From Batillaria attramentaria (lineage: Eukaryota > Mollusca > Gastropoda > Batillariidae): a DNA stretch of 64,000 nucleotides. Positions 10,974 through 22,243 of the stretch are shown here, piece after piece. The stretch's first letter is position 1. Every line of letters begins with the position of its first letter. Made by a program: the position numbers and the translations under genes. The stretch lies in assembly GCA_018292915.2 (NCBI GenBank), contig JACVVK020000449.1, forward strand, positions 392,501 to 456,500, given 5' to 3'. The notes beneath the pieces are model-generated. The model did no database searches and had not been told where the DNA came from. It worked only from the letters and a program-made list of their open reading frames with translations.

Positions 10974-12575
10974 TAGGTTAGGAAAATTGCTGAACAAGGT
11001 AGAACAAATTTGATCCGAACTTTTTATTAAAGATTTCAGTAGAACACAGACCCCTAATGTTGTGGTGGTCTCCGTGAATTTTTTCTCCGTCCGCGTCACC
11101 GTTAAAAACGACCGTTTATCTAGCCATTTTCACTATATGAGCCCTATAAATGGGTTTTTGAGGGTGTGCACAAAGTATGCGTGTTTGCGGGTACAGAAAT
11201 GCGCAGAACTCCACTCTAAATACGGTTACTGTTAGACAAGACATGCATTGTTGACATACTGAAATTTTACCCCAATCAGAATGATGGTTCCTGGATAATT
11301 GCGGCAGTTAGTTTGACCGTTGATTCAAACGACCCTGTAAAACGGCAGTATTTGATGCTTGTTCACTTATCAGGTCACTGCAGGTAACATGTATCGCGGA
11401 AAACATTTACGACCATTGAACAGTTCAGTCAGAAAACGCTTCTTTGGTGTTGTGAAGTTCCCTTGTCACCGCATTTGCAGGTGCGTATGAAATACGATAT
11501 CCAAGTGAGCACTTTTTTCGGTAGCGATATTTTGGGGGTGTACTTATTAAAGTAGTTGCTGCGTTGTGAGCAGTGAACGTTTTTTTTCTCAAAGAGCAGT
11601 GCACACTCAAGAATAGTATCCCAGTTGTGTCATATCAAAAGTTCATTGAAATCGCTATTGTACTTTTGCCATAAACAGCCATCGAAAGTGCAAACTGTTT
11701 AATAATGGCTGAATATGCGAAATGATGGGAGTAAGGACACTTGATTGGTTGCTGTTAGAAGGTGTATCCGCGAAAACAAGTATAATATAATGCAAATATT
11801 CGGACACATGCTCGGTGTTTCAGTATTATCTTCCGGAACTTGTATGAGAGATTCATTGCTTATAGATGGCCGTTAATACCGCGGTTGCCGATTCTCGTTA
11901 TACCGCGTGAACATGCGTGAACGTGCGCGATTTTGGACCGAGACTAGGCTTGATAGACTCGACATGTGGGCTACTCGAGTCACACACGATGCCGCACTAC
12001 CACTGCGTTGCGATCGGCTGCCAAAATGGCTCGAGAAAATCAGATAAGCTGGAGAAATTCCCAGAGATGGTCTTACCTAATCGTTCAGTTTGAGCCCTTT
12101 TCTTCAAAAGTTTCAAGAAATGTTTTCCGCGATACATGTCACCTGCAGTGACCTGCCAAGTGAACAAGCATCAAATACAGTCGTTTTACAGGGCCCATTA
12201 TCTCAACGGCCGAACTGATGGCTGCAATTATCCAGGAAGCATCATTCTGATTGGTATGCAATTTGTGTATGTCAACAATGCATGCCTTGTCTTACAGTAA
12301 CAGTGTTTAGACCGGAATTCTGCGCATTTCTGCACCCGCAAACACGCATAGTTTGTGTACACCCTCAAAAGCTCATTTATAGGGCTCATAAACATGTAGT
12401 GAAAATGGCAAGATAAACGGTCGTTTTTAACGGTGACGCGGACGGAGAAAAAATTTACGGAGACCACCACAGCATTAGGGGCCTGTACTCTACTGATTTC
12501 TGTAATAAAAAGTTAGGATCAAATTTGTTCTACCTTCCGCTATATAAAAAGCCTAATCAGACTAGCTTATACGCC
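10974..12575 (+). mobile_element. Long-TIR DNA transposon, copy A (internally deleted)
   Basis: About 410 bp at 10,999-11,410 recurs as a diverged inverted copy at 12,115-12,535. Matching landmarks are ACAAATTTGATC / GATCAAATTTGT and GTGCACAAAGTATGCGTGTT / AACACGCATAGTTTGTGTAC. Outermost ends differ (TTAGGAAAATTGCTGAACAA on the left, a CGCTATATAAAAAGCC end on the right). The same ends occur swapped in copy B at 18.6-22.1 kb, so the two copies lie in opposite orientation. The interior carries a THAP start exon. Confidence 0.8.
11989..12093 (+). pseudogene. THAP zinc-finger N-terminus of a transposase
   Basis: ATG at 11989 opens 34 codons beginning MPHYHCVAIGCQNGS and continuing to KLEKFPEMVLP. 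This is the start of a THAP domain: C-x4-C pair and the FP motif. It stops at 12091-12093, just before the right inverted arm, so the rest is deleted or in another exon. THAP domains are the DNA-binding modules of P-element and Kolobok transposases. Its position between the arms supports it belonging to copy A. Confidence 0.6.
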
Positions 12576-12597
12576 TTATAGCCTATAATAGCTAGTA

Positions 12598-12895
12598 CAA
12601 TTATGATTGTCTCAGTTAACATTTTCGAGGACCGCCTGTCTAGACAATGAAAGTGGTGCCACGGGCTTTTTGGAGGTCACTTCGCGAGCATTCTTGGGTT
12701 ACACAGTAAACAGTGACACTCCTTGTTTATGTTGTTTCACGTTCATAGGCAAGCCTCTGTGTTACACACACACACAGACGCATGCAGCTTGCCTCATTAT
12801 GTACAATTATGTCTCAATTATCATTGTCAAGGACCGCCTGTCAAGAAAATGAAAGTGGTGCAACTGCCTTTGTAAAGGTCACCTCGCTAGCATGT
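12598..12895 (+). repeat. Two diverged ~95-bp direct repeats
   Basis: AAGGACCGCCTGTC-type text followed by ATGAAAGTGGTGC and AGGTCAC occurs at 12,598-12,690 and again at 12,800-12,895, with a short CA tract between. Confidence 0.7.
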
Positions 12896-12976
12896 TTGTG
12901 TTTGGTGCATGGGAACTTGTGTTCTAACACTTGACAAATTTAAAAACAATCGTCCCCATTTTGCCTTCAAGTTTAG

Positions 12977-12978
<2 letters not shown>

Positions 12979-13028
<50 letters not shown>
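12979..13028. repeat. (CA)n microsatellite
   Basis: Uninterrupted CA dinucleotides. Confidence 0.98.
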
Positions 13029-13033
<5 letters not shown>

Positions 13034-13216
13034 CTCGTTTATTTCAAATGAAGACAGGGTTAAGTATTGATCATCATACTACAAGTTACACATGGTTCAT
13101 ATGACACAGCTGTGACACACTGAAACAGTAAACAAATCACAAAACTGACATGTGTAAAATCATGTACAAGCCCTCAGCACAATCGCAAGGACAATTTGCC
13201 GAAAATACAACACAAA

Positions 13217-13660
13217 ACACGAAATGCCTGTACATTCCGTATTAGCCTCAGGCACCATTGTCACCCCTAAAAATGCTTCAGTCAATTACTACCATGAACA
13301 GACCAGTCAAAGGCACGCACCTGACAGGGGTATAACCAAATTTAAATGTCTCCTTTTCGCTCAGGCCTTACTGAAGTAATGCACGTCCACTTTCTGTTTA
13401 GGCCAGAGAGGCAGTTCGCACAAATCCGCTTGCCTCACTTGTGTCCCACCTCTGTACAAAAAGTCCCCAGCTTCACTGGCAGCTTGCCTCTTTTTGCGAC
13501 CGCCTACCAAGCACCTTGGCCTACATAACACAAAAATCACGAAAATCACGCTTTTTCATGACAACAAAAATCACTACAGACTAGCAAACTCGCCAAATAG
13601 GGTACCTAAAATAAACACCAAACATGACCCCACGGTTAATTTGTATCCTTACACTTGCAG
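13217..13660 (+). repeat. Interspersed repeat family R, copy 1
   Basis: A ~445-bp unit shared with 32,850-33,300, 38,820-39,265 and, diverged, 41,965-42,385. Landmarks in order: GCCTCAGGCA, ATAGTCACCCCTAAA-like, GGCACGCACCTGACAGG, AATGTCTCCTTTTCGCTCAGG, GCAGCTTGCCTCTTTTTG, CATGACCCCACGGT. It is non-coding, with no terminal repeats found. A SINE or MITE derivative is possible. Confidence 0.85.
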
Positions 13661-13741
13661 TCATTTGCAAGGGTCGAAGAGGAGCGAAAGTCGCGCCAGG
13701 CTCACCTTGCTTTTACTCTGCAGTTTTTTTTTGTTTTTTTT

Positions 13742-14316
13742 TGCTCCCCCAACTCTTTGCCAGCTGCAGTGGTGTTCCTCCCAGGTAATGGGTAGAATCC
13801 ACGGAGGGCTCGGAAGCTGGGGCAATTTTTATTATGCATGATGATGGAGATGAGGATGATGGTAAGATGATGCTATGGAGGTCCGTGTGGTTTGGGACTG
13901 CGGGACAGGGCCGCATTCCACGCTTCCTGTCATAAATTTAATATCCAGGCATTAACCAGGCCCGGGAACTACGGCACCTGCGGTGCCGGCCGTGTAATCA
14001 TCCACATCCTAAGACGTGTCATACCAAGGGAAGCACCCCCAAAGTCGCACCCGTGAAGTGGGTGAAACTCGGCTGTGTGGCAACAGCCTCCCGAATGGGT
14101 CCATAGCACACCCGCTCTGGGTAGGAGCTGACCTAGGTAGGAAAAATCCCGCTTGCCTCGGCTTGGACTCGAACCCGGGTCTTCCGGTCCATGGTCCGAA
14201 GTGCTAACCACTACACTACGGGGGCCGGTACATGCCTGCTATTGTGTTCTGTAGGGGCGTTCTGTTGGACGCCCTTGGTACAAATCCGAAAGTTTCCTTC
14301 CTTCTATTACTCTGCA
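13742..14316 (-). mobile_element. Composite repeat containing SINE family 2 (copy 1)
   Basis: This ~575-bp block closely matches 59,129-59,690 through GTCCGTGTGGTTTGGGACTG, the SINE and a distal GGTACATGCCTGCTATTG part. The SINE portion (14,016-14,228) is minus-strand. Its tRNA-like head has an A-box-like GTAGTGTAGTGGTTAGCAC and a B-box GGTTCGAGTCC. A third SINE-only copy is at 44,015-44,220. Confidence 0.85.
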
Positions 14317-14486
14317 GTTTTTGTAGAAGGTGCGCTGACCTGTTACGTAATGCGGGCCTGACACCCAAAGCGACCCCTGCTGTATCGCTCCCTAGCATGT
14401 GAGTGTGTTGAAGACTTAGGTACTGGTATATGAGGAGTTTTGTTTTGTTGTGTTTTTTGTTTGTTTGTTTGTTTGTTTTGGTCTTA

Positions 14487-14654
14487 GGGGGGTCGGCCCG
14501 CTATTGCGCGGGGCCGCTATTGCCCAGCGGGGTCGGCCCGCAATGCGCGGGTCCGCTATTGCACGGGTCTGCTATTGCGCGGGTCCGCTATTTATAGATG
14601 ATATGTTCGTAGGTCGCGCAATAGCGGACCCGCGCAATAGCGGCCCTGCCCCGT
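14487..14654. repeat. GC-rich 15-17-bp minisatellite folding into an inverted repeat
   Basis: Tandem units built on GGTCCGCTATTGCGCG run on the left. After a ~35-base AT-rich centre, the reverse complement (CGCGCAATAGCGGACC) is repeated on the right. The transcript could form a long hairpin. Very GC-rich relative to its surroundings. Confidence 0.85.
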
Positions 14655-14742
14655 CTTGGGTGTACACAAGACCTTATTTGCATGTGTGTGAGAGTAAGTT
14701 TAAGTTTTTGATAGGTGTGTGAGTACACAACACTTTTATATA

Positions 14743-14860
14743 TGTGTGTGTGTGTGTGTGTGTGTGAGTAAGTTTTACTTACGAGCGTGCGAGTGTTTCA
14801 GATATTATGTTTGTCAGTGGTTTATATTTTTTTTAGGGCGTGAGTGCGTGACTTATACGG

Positions 14861-14901
<41 letters not shown>

Positions 14902-14908
14902 TGTGTGG

Positions 14909-14954
<46 letters not shown>
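14743..14954. repeat. Cluster of (TG)n tracts
   Basis: TG runs near 14,743-14,766 and 14,863-14,951 with a GTGCGCGCGC end. The 120-codon frame across them is an artefact. Confidence 0.95.
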
Positions 14955-14963
<9 letters not shown>

Positions 14964-15057
14964 CGCGAAATTAGATTTACTTGTGTGCGTGACTGAGGCT
15001 TCTATTAGTGCAAGTTTTATTTGTTATTATTATGTCTTATCATTATTTTTGTGGTGG

Positions 15058-15130
15058 CCTATAATTTCCCTTCTGGGATGAATAAAGTAATTTGAACTGA
15101 ATTGAATTGAAGTGAATTGAAGTGAATTGA
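15058..15130 (+). mobile_element. 3' end of a LINE with short tandem tail
   Basis: CTTCTGGGATGAATAAAGTA followed by reiterated TGAATTGAA-type repeats, the usual 3' terminus of CR1/L2/Rex-type LINEs. Compare the tail at 22,908-22,945. No coding part remains. Confidence 0.55.
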
Positions 15131-15634
15131 CACGCGTATGTACTATCAGGTTTGGTTCCCGGCCCGGGTGAAATTTTCTAGTGTAAGGCAAAAGACCACC
15201 GGCGCAGATTTCAATAAAAAAAAAAAAAACCAACAACAATATATTTCTATCAAATCTAACGCTGCCTATGACACCCCAAAAATCACAAAAATCCAGCAGC
15301 CAAAGACTCATGTGTAGAGTTAATTTCAACAGAATTCAATATTCCGTTTCTTTGCAATGCTAACAGCGACCACATACCCCCTGATTCCTCTGTCGTCTGC
15401 TGGTAAAAATCTCATATGCTGAGCCAGATGCTGCGTGCACGAAAACATAACAGTTGTGTCATTTTCACTGGCTGCAGCCTGCAGCCTCTCACGTAGTACA
15501 GTCCATGTTTTCCTAATCGTTTCCACCACAAAGGCATGTTTCCGATTGGTCACTTTGTTTTGGCACTGCTCAGTGCGCTGTTTCTCTGCGCGCATGCGTC
15601 ATCTTTACTAAAAACGTTTGTGGAGAGATGCCAA

Positions 15635-15686
15635 CCAATGAAATGCCATGCTCGTTAATTAACACCAAACAGATTCTGCATATAAG
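15635..15686 (+). promoter_or_regulatory. Core promoter of gene 1
   Basis: CCAAT at 15635-15639, a palindromic GTTAATTAAC (homeodomain/HNF1-like) at 15654-15663 and a TATA element ATATAAG at 15680-15686. Gene 2 has the same three elements with the same 19-base CCAAT-to-GTTAATTAAC offset (42,598-42,645), and sequence identity continues through the first exon. Transcription would start near 15,710. Confidence 0.75.
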
Positions 15687-15709
15687 CCGGGAGATTTGGG
15701 AGTGGAATC

Positions 15710-15763
15710 AAGCTTCTCCTGACACCAGCCGAGGCTCTCATCATTCCTCCAGCAACAATTACG
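15710..15763 (+). other. Gene 1 non-coding first exon
   Basis: From about 30 bases below the TATA element to donor ACG|GTAAGC at 15764. It shares TGGAATCAAGCT, CTCCTGACACCAGC and CTCCAGC with the first exon of gene 2 and has no ATG. The exact transcription start is inferred. Confidence 0.65.
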
Positions 15764-16628
15764 GTAAGCAGTTCTTTACTTTTTGCATGAAAACAACCAT
15801 GTGGCTACGTGGTAGTTTTTGGTTTGGTTTTGTTCTTTAGGTAGCTGCATCTTGTGTTTTTGCGTCATTGTGTTCCGGCCTGCTGCACATAACCTACACG
15901 AATATAGATGTAGTACCCCTAACACACACCCAGCCTCTCTCCCTCTCAGACTGAGATGGAGAGCTCTCGCTTTCAAACCTCTAAGGCTGTTTGCCATACA
16001 GAAGGATGTTTCACTGGCCATTACGATCGTTTTCGTGATTTTGTGGCTCATAATATTAGAGGAATACGATTTTGTTTGAGGGCACGGTCTATTCCTGAAC
16101 AGACTGGGATTGGACAAAGCTTCTGAAAATAACCACCAATCAGCGCCGTCTAGCTAGTTCTCAATCCGCAACAGATTACGCCGTCTGCTCAGAACGCGGT
16201 ATACTTCTAGCTCTACAACAACTAATAGGCCGGCCACAGTTACCACGATGATGTAAGATGCTGTATTCTAATATTGCGACCCAAGTGACTGACTCTAGTG
16301 CGGCAGAGTCAGCGCACTGCATTCGATGAAAAGTTTTACACACGCTGCTGTGTGCCTGTCACACGTGTTGAAACACAAAATTTGAACATAAAAGCAGAAA
16401 AGTGAACATTTATTAAAGTTCTGAAAAAAAAGTGGGAGGCACTGCCTACAGGATAATGTATAATGCTTAAATTGTATAAAATGTATATCTGTTAGACGAA
16501 CCAGCTTGCCTGTCGGTCAATATACATCGGTGTTTGATATACGCGATACAGTTTATTCCTTTTTTCAATATACAGGACAGCAAACACAAGGAATCCACAG
16601 ATGCATCGGTGCTTTGATATTTATGTGT

Positions 16629-16920
16629 TTGGGCCCGTATGTAAAAGTCGAGGTTAATTTTAACCCACGGCTACGGGCCAAACCAAGACTAGGACAAAAG
16701 AAACCCAAAAGCAAAATTAAATAAAAAAGGAAGCGCAGAAAGGAAGAAAAAATCCTATAACGGCTTAGGCACCTTGCTGAAATGGGCCCGCTTTTTGATT
16801 TAAAACAAAAGAAAAATTTAAAAAACAACAGAAAATTTAACCCTAGAGCTAGTTTAGTTCGAGGTTAGACTCTAGCCCTGGGCTAAAAGCCCTAACCTCC
16901 ACTTTTACATACGGGCCCTG
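16629..16920. mobile_element. Short inverted-repeat element (MITE-like)
   Basis: GGGCCCGTATGTAAAAGT near 16,631 is matched by ACTTTTACATACGGGCCC near 16,900-16,917. Both flanks continue with related GAGGTTA/TAACCTC text. A partial relative (GTTTTACATGCGGGCCCTGG) lies at 23,806. It is non-coding. Confidence 0.65.
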
Positions 16921-16984
16921 GGCCCTGATGTGTAAATATCTCCAAGTTTGGAGATTCTTACGACCACTGACAGTAACAAAGACG

Positions 16985-17330
16985 ACATTGAATTTTGGAA
17001 TCGACATGCGCACGCCGTATGACCGATTGTGCTGAGAAACGCGCCGCAGTCTTCGTTGTGTTAGTTGTCATTTCCGCGGCAGAAGCACGTTGGTGGTAAG
17101 TGTCTTCGTGAAATTTGCTCTGGCATCTTTCCGAGGCCATTTAAAAAAAAAAAACAAAAAAAAACAAGAATTGTTACCATGAACGTGCTTTTGCGCGGCA
17201 TGAACACTAACACAACCAAAGCCGCGGCGCGTTTTTCAACACAACCGGCTATACGGCGTGCAGCATCCTGCCATGACGTCAGCTGCATTTTTAAAGTTGT
17301 TTCTCTATAGAGAAACAACTCTATGAGACG
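16985..17330. repeat. Inverted repeat plus 26-bp perfect palindrome
   Basis: GAAACGCGCCGCAGTCTTCG...AGAAGCACG (17,036-17,090) is the diverged reverse complement of CGTGCTTTTGCGCGGC...GCGCGTTTTTC (17,179-17,237). At 17,295-17,320 a perfect 26-bp palindrome centres on CTATAG with GAAACAAC arms. The text after it (ACTCTATGAGACGGGGC) recurs near 23,145, so this is probably a terminus of a MITE family. Confidence 0.65.
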
Positions 17331-17505
17331 GGGCAGATTTTGCTGCGCGCAGCAGCAAGTTTCAGTGATACAAAACAAGACTGTGACGTTTCTCCACACA
17401 ATACATACTTTCACGCACATAGTGACGTAACGAAACCTGCGTCATAGACACTTGACGTGCACACTATGCTGCTGCGTTCTTTTTGGCGGGAGTTGTGAGA
17501 CGTGT

Positions 17506-17537
<32 letters not shown>

Positions 17538-18068
17538 CGGATGTAATGATGGCTATCTCCTAAACCACCTCGATGGAGGCCTTTTTACTTTGAGATAAAA
17601 TGGGAAACCACCTCCTCCAGGGCTACCTTTCACGATTTTTAGCCTGCCGCATTTTCAGAAGAGTTATCGCCGATTTTTAAAAAATCGGTCATGTTACGAA
17701 TTTTTTCGAAAAAGTTGTTCAAATTCCTTCATTTTTTAGACTTTGGAAGTTCACCCAATCACACTGCCTGTATTCGTGCTACAGCTCTGTAGCTCTGACT
17801 GGTTTTGTGTAAAAAAAATTTCCGAGGTAGGGGTGGTTTGCACATAAGATCAAATATCTATGAAAAGACTACTGCAAATTACTTATCATCCCGGCGTTTT
17901 TGTCGAGTGTGACAACTGCACATATGACAGGAACTACTGCACTATTATAGCTTTAGCATTTAGAATAACTGAACTTTTAGATAAACATAACTTTTTCAAG
18001 TTTCTGCGAGAAGCACCGGTCAAAAGAGTTCCAAATTTTCGATTTCATAAGTACAATCCAAGGTATTC

Positions 18069-18641
18069 TAGTCCGTGTTTCACCAGCCCTCTAGATCTTC
18101 CAGATTTTATGTAAAAATTAATTCAGCCAGGGAAGTCACAAAAGCAACAGGGAAATCACAAGACATGCACAAGCATCATCTGTCATACCACCAGTGTGAA
18201 GCTGACGTCAAACGCTTAGTTCACAGACAAAATAAGCAAGTATCGTCACTGCCTCCGACATTTCACCAGCCCTCTAGATCTTCCAGATTTCATGTGAAAA
18301 ATAATTCAATCGGGGAAGCCACAAAGCCAACAGGGAAATCACAAGACATAAACAAGCATCTTCAGACGATCGCAGTGCTAGAGGCTGACGTCAAAATGTT
18401 TAGTTCGCGGAACTGACGTCTCTCTCTCTCTCTCTTTTTCTCTCTGGGGAGCCAGGTAGGCTAGTCTAATTAGGCTTTTTATATAGCGGAAGGTATCTCT
18501 CTGTCTGTGTATGACGACCTGCCTGAGGCTGACGTCAAATGTTTAGTTCACGGAACTGACGTCTCTCTCTCTCTCTCTCTTTTTCTCTCTGAGGAGCCAG
18601 GTAGGCTAGTCTAATTAGGCTTTTTATATAGCGGAAGGTAG
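18069..18641 (+). repeat. Nested direct duplications next to transposon copy B
   Basis: A ~185-bp unit starting CACCAGCCCTCTAGATCTTC occurs at 18,078 and 18,265. A ~145-bp unit running from GAGGCTGACGTCAAA through a CT-rich tract to ATATAGCGGAAGGTA occurs at 18,380-18,497 and 18,527-18,641. Confidence 0.8.
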
Positions 18642-21600
18642 AACAAATTTGATCCTAACTTTTCATTACAGAAATCAGTAGAGTACAGGCCCCTAATGCT
18701 GTGGTGGTCTCCGTCCGCGTCACCGTTAAAAACGACCGTTTATCTTGCCATTTTCACTATATGAGCCCAATAAAATTAATGGGCTTTTGAGGGTGTGCAC
18801 AAAGTATGCGTGTTTGCGGGTACAGAAATGCGCAGAACTCCACTCTAAATACAGTCACTGTTAGACAAGACATGCATTGTTGATATACTGAAATTTTACC
18901 CCAATCAGAATGATGCTTCCTGGAAAATTGTCGCCATCAGTTTGGCCGTTGATTAAAAGGACCTTGTAAAACGGCAGTATTTGATGCTTGTGCACTTATC
19001 AGGTCACTGCAGGTGACATGTATCACGGAAGACATTTACGAACATTGAACAATTTAGTCAGGAAACGCTTCTTTGGTGTTGTGAAGTTCCCTTGTCACCG
19101 CATGTGCAGGTACGTATGAAATATGATATCCAAGTGAGCTCTTTTTTCGGTAGCGATATTTTGGGGGTGTACTTACTAAAGTAGTTGCTGCGTTGTAAGT
19201 AGTGAACGGTTTTTCTCAAAGAGCAGTGCACACTCAAGAATAGTATCCCAGTTGTGTCATATCAAAAGTTCATTGAAATCGCTTTTGTACTTTTGTCACT
19301 AACAGCCAACGAAAGTGCAACCTGTTTAATAATGGCTGAATATGCGTAATGATGGGAGTAGGGACACTTGATTAGTTGCTGTGTTAAGGTGTGTCCGCGA
19401 AAACAAGTATAATATGATGCAAATATTCGGGCACATGCTCGGTGTTTCAGAATTATCTTCCAGAACTTGTATGAGAGTTTATTGCTTATAGATGGTCGTT
19501 AATTGAAGCTATCAGCTCCCTATATGGGCTGAAAGCGGTGCTTACCAAAAGAGCCTGCCATAATTGCTACACTTGATGCAATTTCTTTTCATACATTTGT
19601 CTTGGTGGAAAAGACAATGACTAGTCGTATGAAGAAAGATCCGTGAATCTAAACAAGCACATCTTCTTTACAGCGGTAATTATTTTTACCCATTTTTTTC
19701 CATTTCCTTCACTACATGCTGCGTGGGGGGTAGGTTTATATTTTGCTGCTAGCAGCCACCAGTTTTAACTTGTCATTGTTTTACATATTGGAAAAAGTAG
19801 AGTGATTCCAGGAGAAGAAAAACGTGCATTCCACATCAAATTTCATGAACTCTTCACTTCTTGAAATAGGTGACTTAATTTACCTTTTTCCAATTAAACA
19901 GAGCATTAACTGCTACGGGGGTAGGTTACCAAGTAGCCAGATATGACGGCCACAGTGTACACAGCGTTTTTCGCTATTGACCAACTTTTAGAGGAGAGGC
20001 TTGGCACTTAGGTGTTACTAGCCCATTCACTATGTCCCTTTGGCTGTGAGGGGTAATGAGGGGAATCCATATTGTGGTTGGGTTCAAAAATTGACTATAC
20101 ACAGGAAAGATTACAAATGACGCCGCTGCAGCAGGTATTGTGCACACACTTCAAGTTTGACTACTGGATATGTTAGGCCAGACACCCTGCGGTGGTCCAA
20201 CGTAATGACAACAGATTTGCCTGTAGCAGCTCTCAGTTATCAAATCTTCCTTTTTCCATATAGACAATTCTCTTACTGATGGGGACCGGGCTGACTTATT
20301 ACGCTGCTGCAGCTGCTACGCTTGACAGATCATTTGCAGACGCACATCATGCTTTAGAGAAATGGTCCAGCAACCCTAAAATACTATTACAAGTATACCT
20401 TTTTGCCTCAAATTCTAACGCACTCAGAAAATGTCGAACATTTTCAGTAATTCCTGTTTTGAGGTACAGGTACAGAAATTAGTCAAACTGAATATGAAAC
20501 TTCCAGTAAAATAATATTACACGAATGCAAATAAAAATCAATAAACACAAAAGCAAATCTGTGAATTCTCTTTTATTTTCAACGTGTTTTTCCTTGGGAA
20601 CAAACGCCGTTATTTTGCCTTTTTTTTTTGGACATTCACAAATTTACAAATGAAAATTACTGGCATACATTACCGGCAAAATGTGATGGAGAGTATGTAA
20701 ATCACAACATCAAGTCTACAGTAGTAAGTGGCTGAATTCATTTCAAATGTTATGAGGTATGTTAATCACACGGCAAACATGTTTACAAGGTCAAGGTCAT
20801 CGGTTCGTCTGTTTACTCCCAAACATTTTATTTTATCGATGTGTTAGAATAAGCAAAAGAACAAGCAATCACAAGCACCAGGCAAAACAAAATTAGCACA
20901 AACGATGTTGTATGATAAGATTTCTTGTGGACAACTTTGGTGACCTTGACCTTGGGAATAAAGGTCATAGAGACTGGGTGATTTTTTTTAAAAATACAAC
21001 TTTTGGCATAACATTTGCCTAATATGCATTGATAAGAATGCCTTTCTGGTGACCTCTAGTAAAGGTCAAGGTCACGCTAGAGTTATGAAGATTTTGCAGT
21101 CATATTTTTATTCTGAGGATGCTGTGAACTCAGCAAACCACGGGGACAAAAGTTAGCAGCACCAAAATGCTTATTCTGAGCGATGAAGTAAAATGTTTTG
21201 GAATAAACAGACAAACCAATGACCTTGACCTTGAAAACATGTTTGCCGTGTGATTAACAGACCTCATAACACTTGAAATGAGTTTAGCCACTTACTACTA
21301 TAGACTTGAGGTTGTGCTCTACATAATTTCCATTGCACTTTGCTAGTACTGAACTAACAGCCATTATTAAATAGGTTGCACTTTCGTTGGCTGTTTGTGA
21401 CAAAAGTACAAAAGCGATTTCAATGAACTTTTGATATGACACAACTGGGATACTATTCTTGAGCGTGCACTGCTCTTTGAGAAAAACCGTTCACTACTTA
21501 CAACGCAGCAACTACTTTAGTAAGTACACCCCCAAAATATCGCTACCGAAAAACGTGCTCACTTGGATATCATATTTCATACGTACCTGCACATGCGGTG

Positions 21601-22098
21601 ACAAGGGAACTTCACAACACCAAAGAAGCGTTTCCCTGACTAAATTGTTCAATGTTCGTAAATGTTTTCCACGATACATGTCACCTGCAGTGACCTGATA
21701 AGTGCACAAGCATCAAATACTGCCGTTTTACAAGGTCCTTTCAATCAACGGCCAAACTGATGGCGGCAATTTTCCAGGAAGCATCAATCTGATTGGGGTA
21801 AAATTTCAGTATGTCAATAATGCATGTCTTGTCTAACAGTAACCGTATTTAGAGTGGAGTTCTGCGCATTTCTGTACCCGCAAACACGCATACTTTGTGC
21901 ACACCCTCAAAAGCCCATTTATAGGGCTCATATAGTGAAAATGGCTAGATAAACGGTCGTTTTTAACAGTGACGCGGACGGAGAAAAAATTCACGTAGAC
22001 CACCACAGCATTAGGGGCCTGTGCTCTACTGATTTCTGTAATAAAAAGTTAGGATCAAATTTGTTCTACCTTGTTCAGCAATTTTCCTAGCCTAAGGG
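18600..22098 (-). mobile_element. Long-TIR DNA transposon, copy B (~3.5 kb)
   Basis: About 715-bp inverted arms at 18,629-19,345 and 21,361-22,073. Landmarks include GTAGAACAAATTTGATC / GATCAAATTTGTTCTAC and CGTTGGCTG-flanked arm ends. The right end (GTTCTACCTTGTTCAGCAAT) matches the left end of copy A, so this copy is reversed relative to it. Its interior (19.35-21.36 kb) has no intact transposase that I can read. It holds a nested inverted repeat at 20,708-21,315. Confidence 0.85.
20708..21315. mobile_element. Nested ~600-bp inverted-repeat element
   Basis: About 95 bp at 20,708-20,808 (GTTAATCACACGGCAAACAT, GGTCAAGGTCAT) is inverted at 21,218-21,315 (ATGACCTTGACCTTG, ATGTTTGCCGTGTGATTAAC). 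GGTCAAGGTCA-type motifs also occur inside at ~20,943 and ~21,063, linking it to the satellite family. Confidence 0.8.
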
Positions 22099-22240
22099 TG
22101 GCCGAATGGCAGAGCGTTGGACTTTGAATGCTCGGGTCGAGAGTTCGAATCCTGGCTTGGGCCAAATATTTGTGCTGGCCTTTCTCTCGTTGCCCCGTCT
22201 TTGATATCACCCTTACGTGGTGGAAAAGGACGTTAAAAGG
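22096..22240 (+). mobile_element. SINE family 1, tRNA-like head
   Basis: GTGGCCGAATGGCAGAGCGT is A-box-like and GAGTTCGAATCC is a B box. Then come TTGCCCCGTCTTTGATATCA and GGTGGAAAAGGACGTTAAA. It lies directly against the LINE fragment at 22,244. Confidence 0.88.
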
Positions 22241-22243
22241 ATG

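Noticed and set aside
14150..14230. tRNA gene on the minus strand
   Set aside because: A and B boxes are present, but the cloverleaf is imperfect and the sequence continues into a repeated SINE body found in other copies.
15326..15595. 89-codon minus-strand ORF just upstream of the gene 1 promoter
   Set aside because: Mixed composition and a divergent position are suggestive, but there is no recognised domain, no splice or polyadenylation signal and no second copy to support it.
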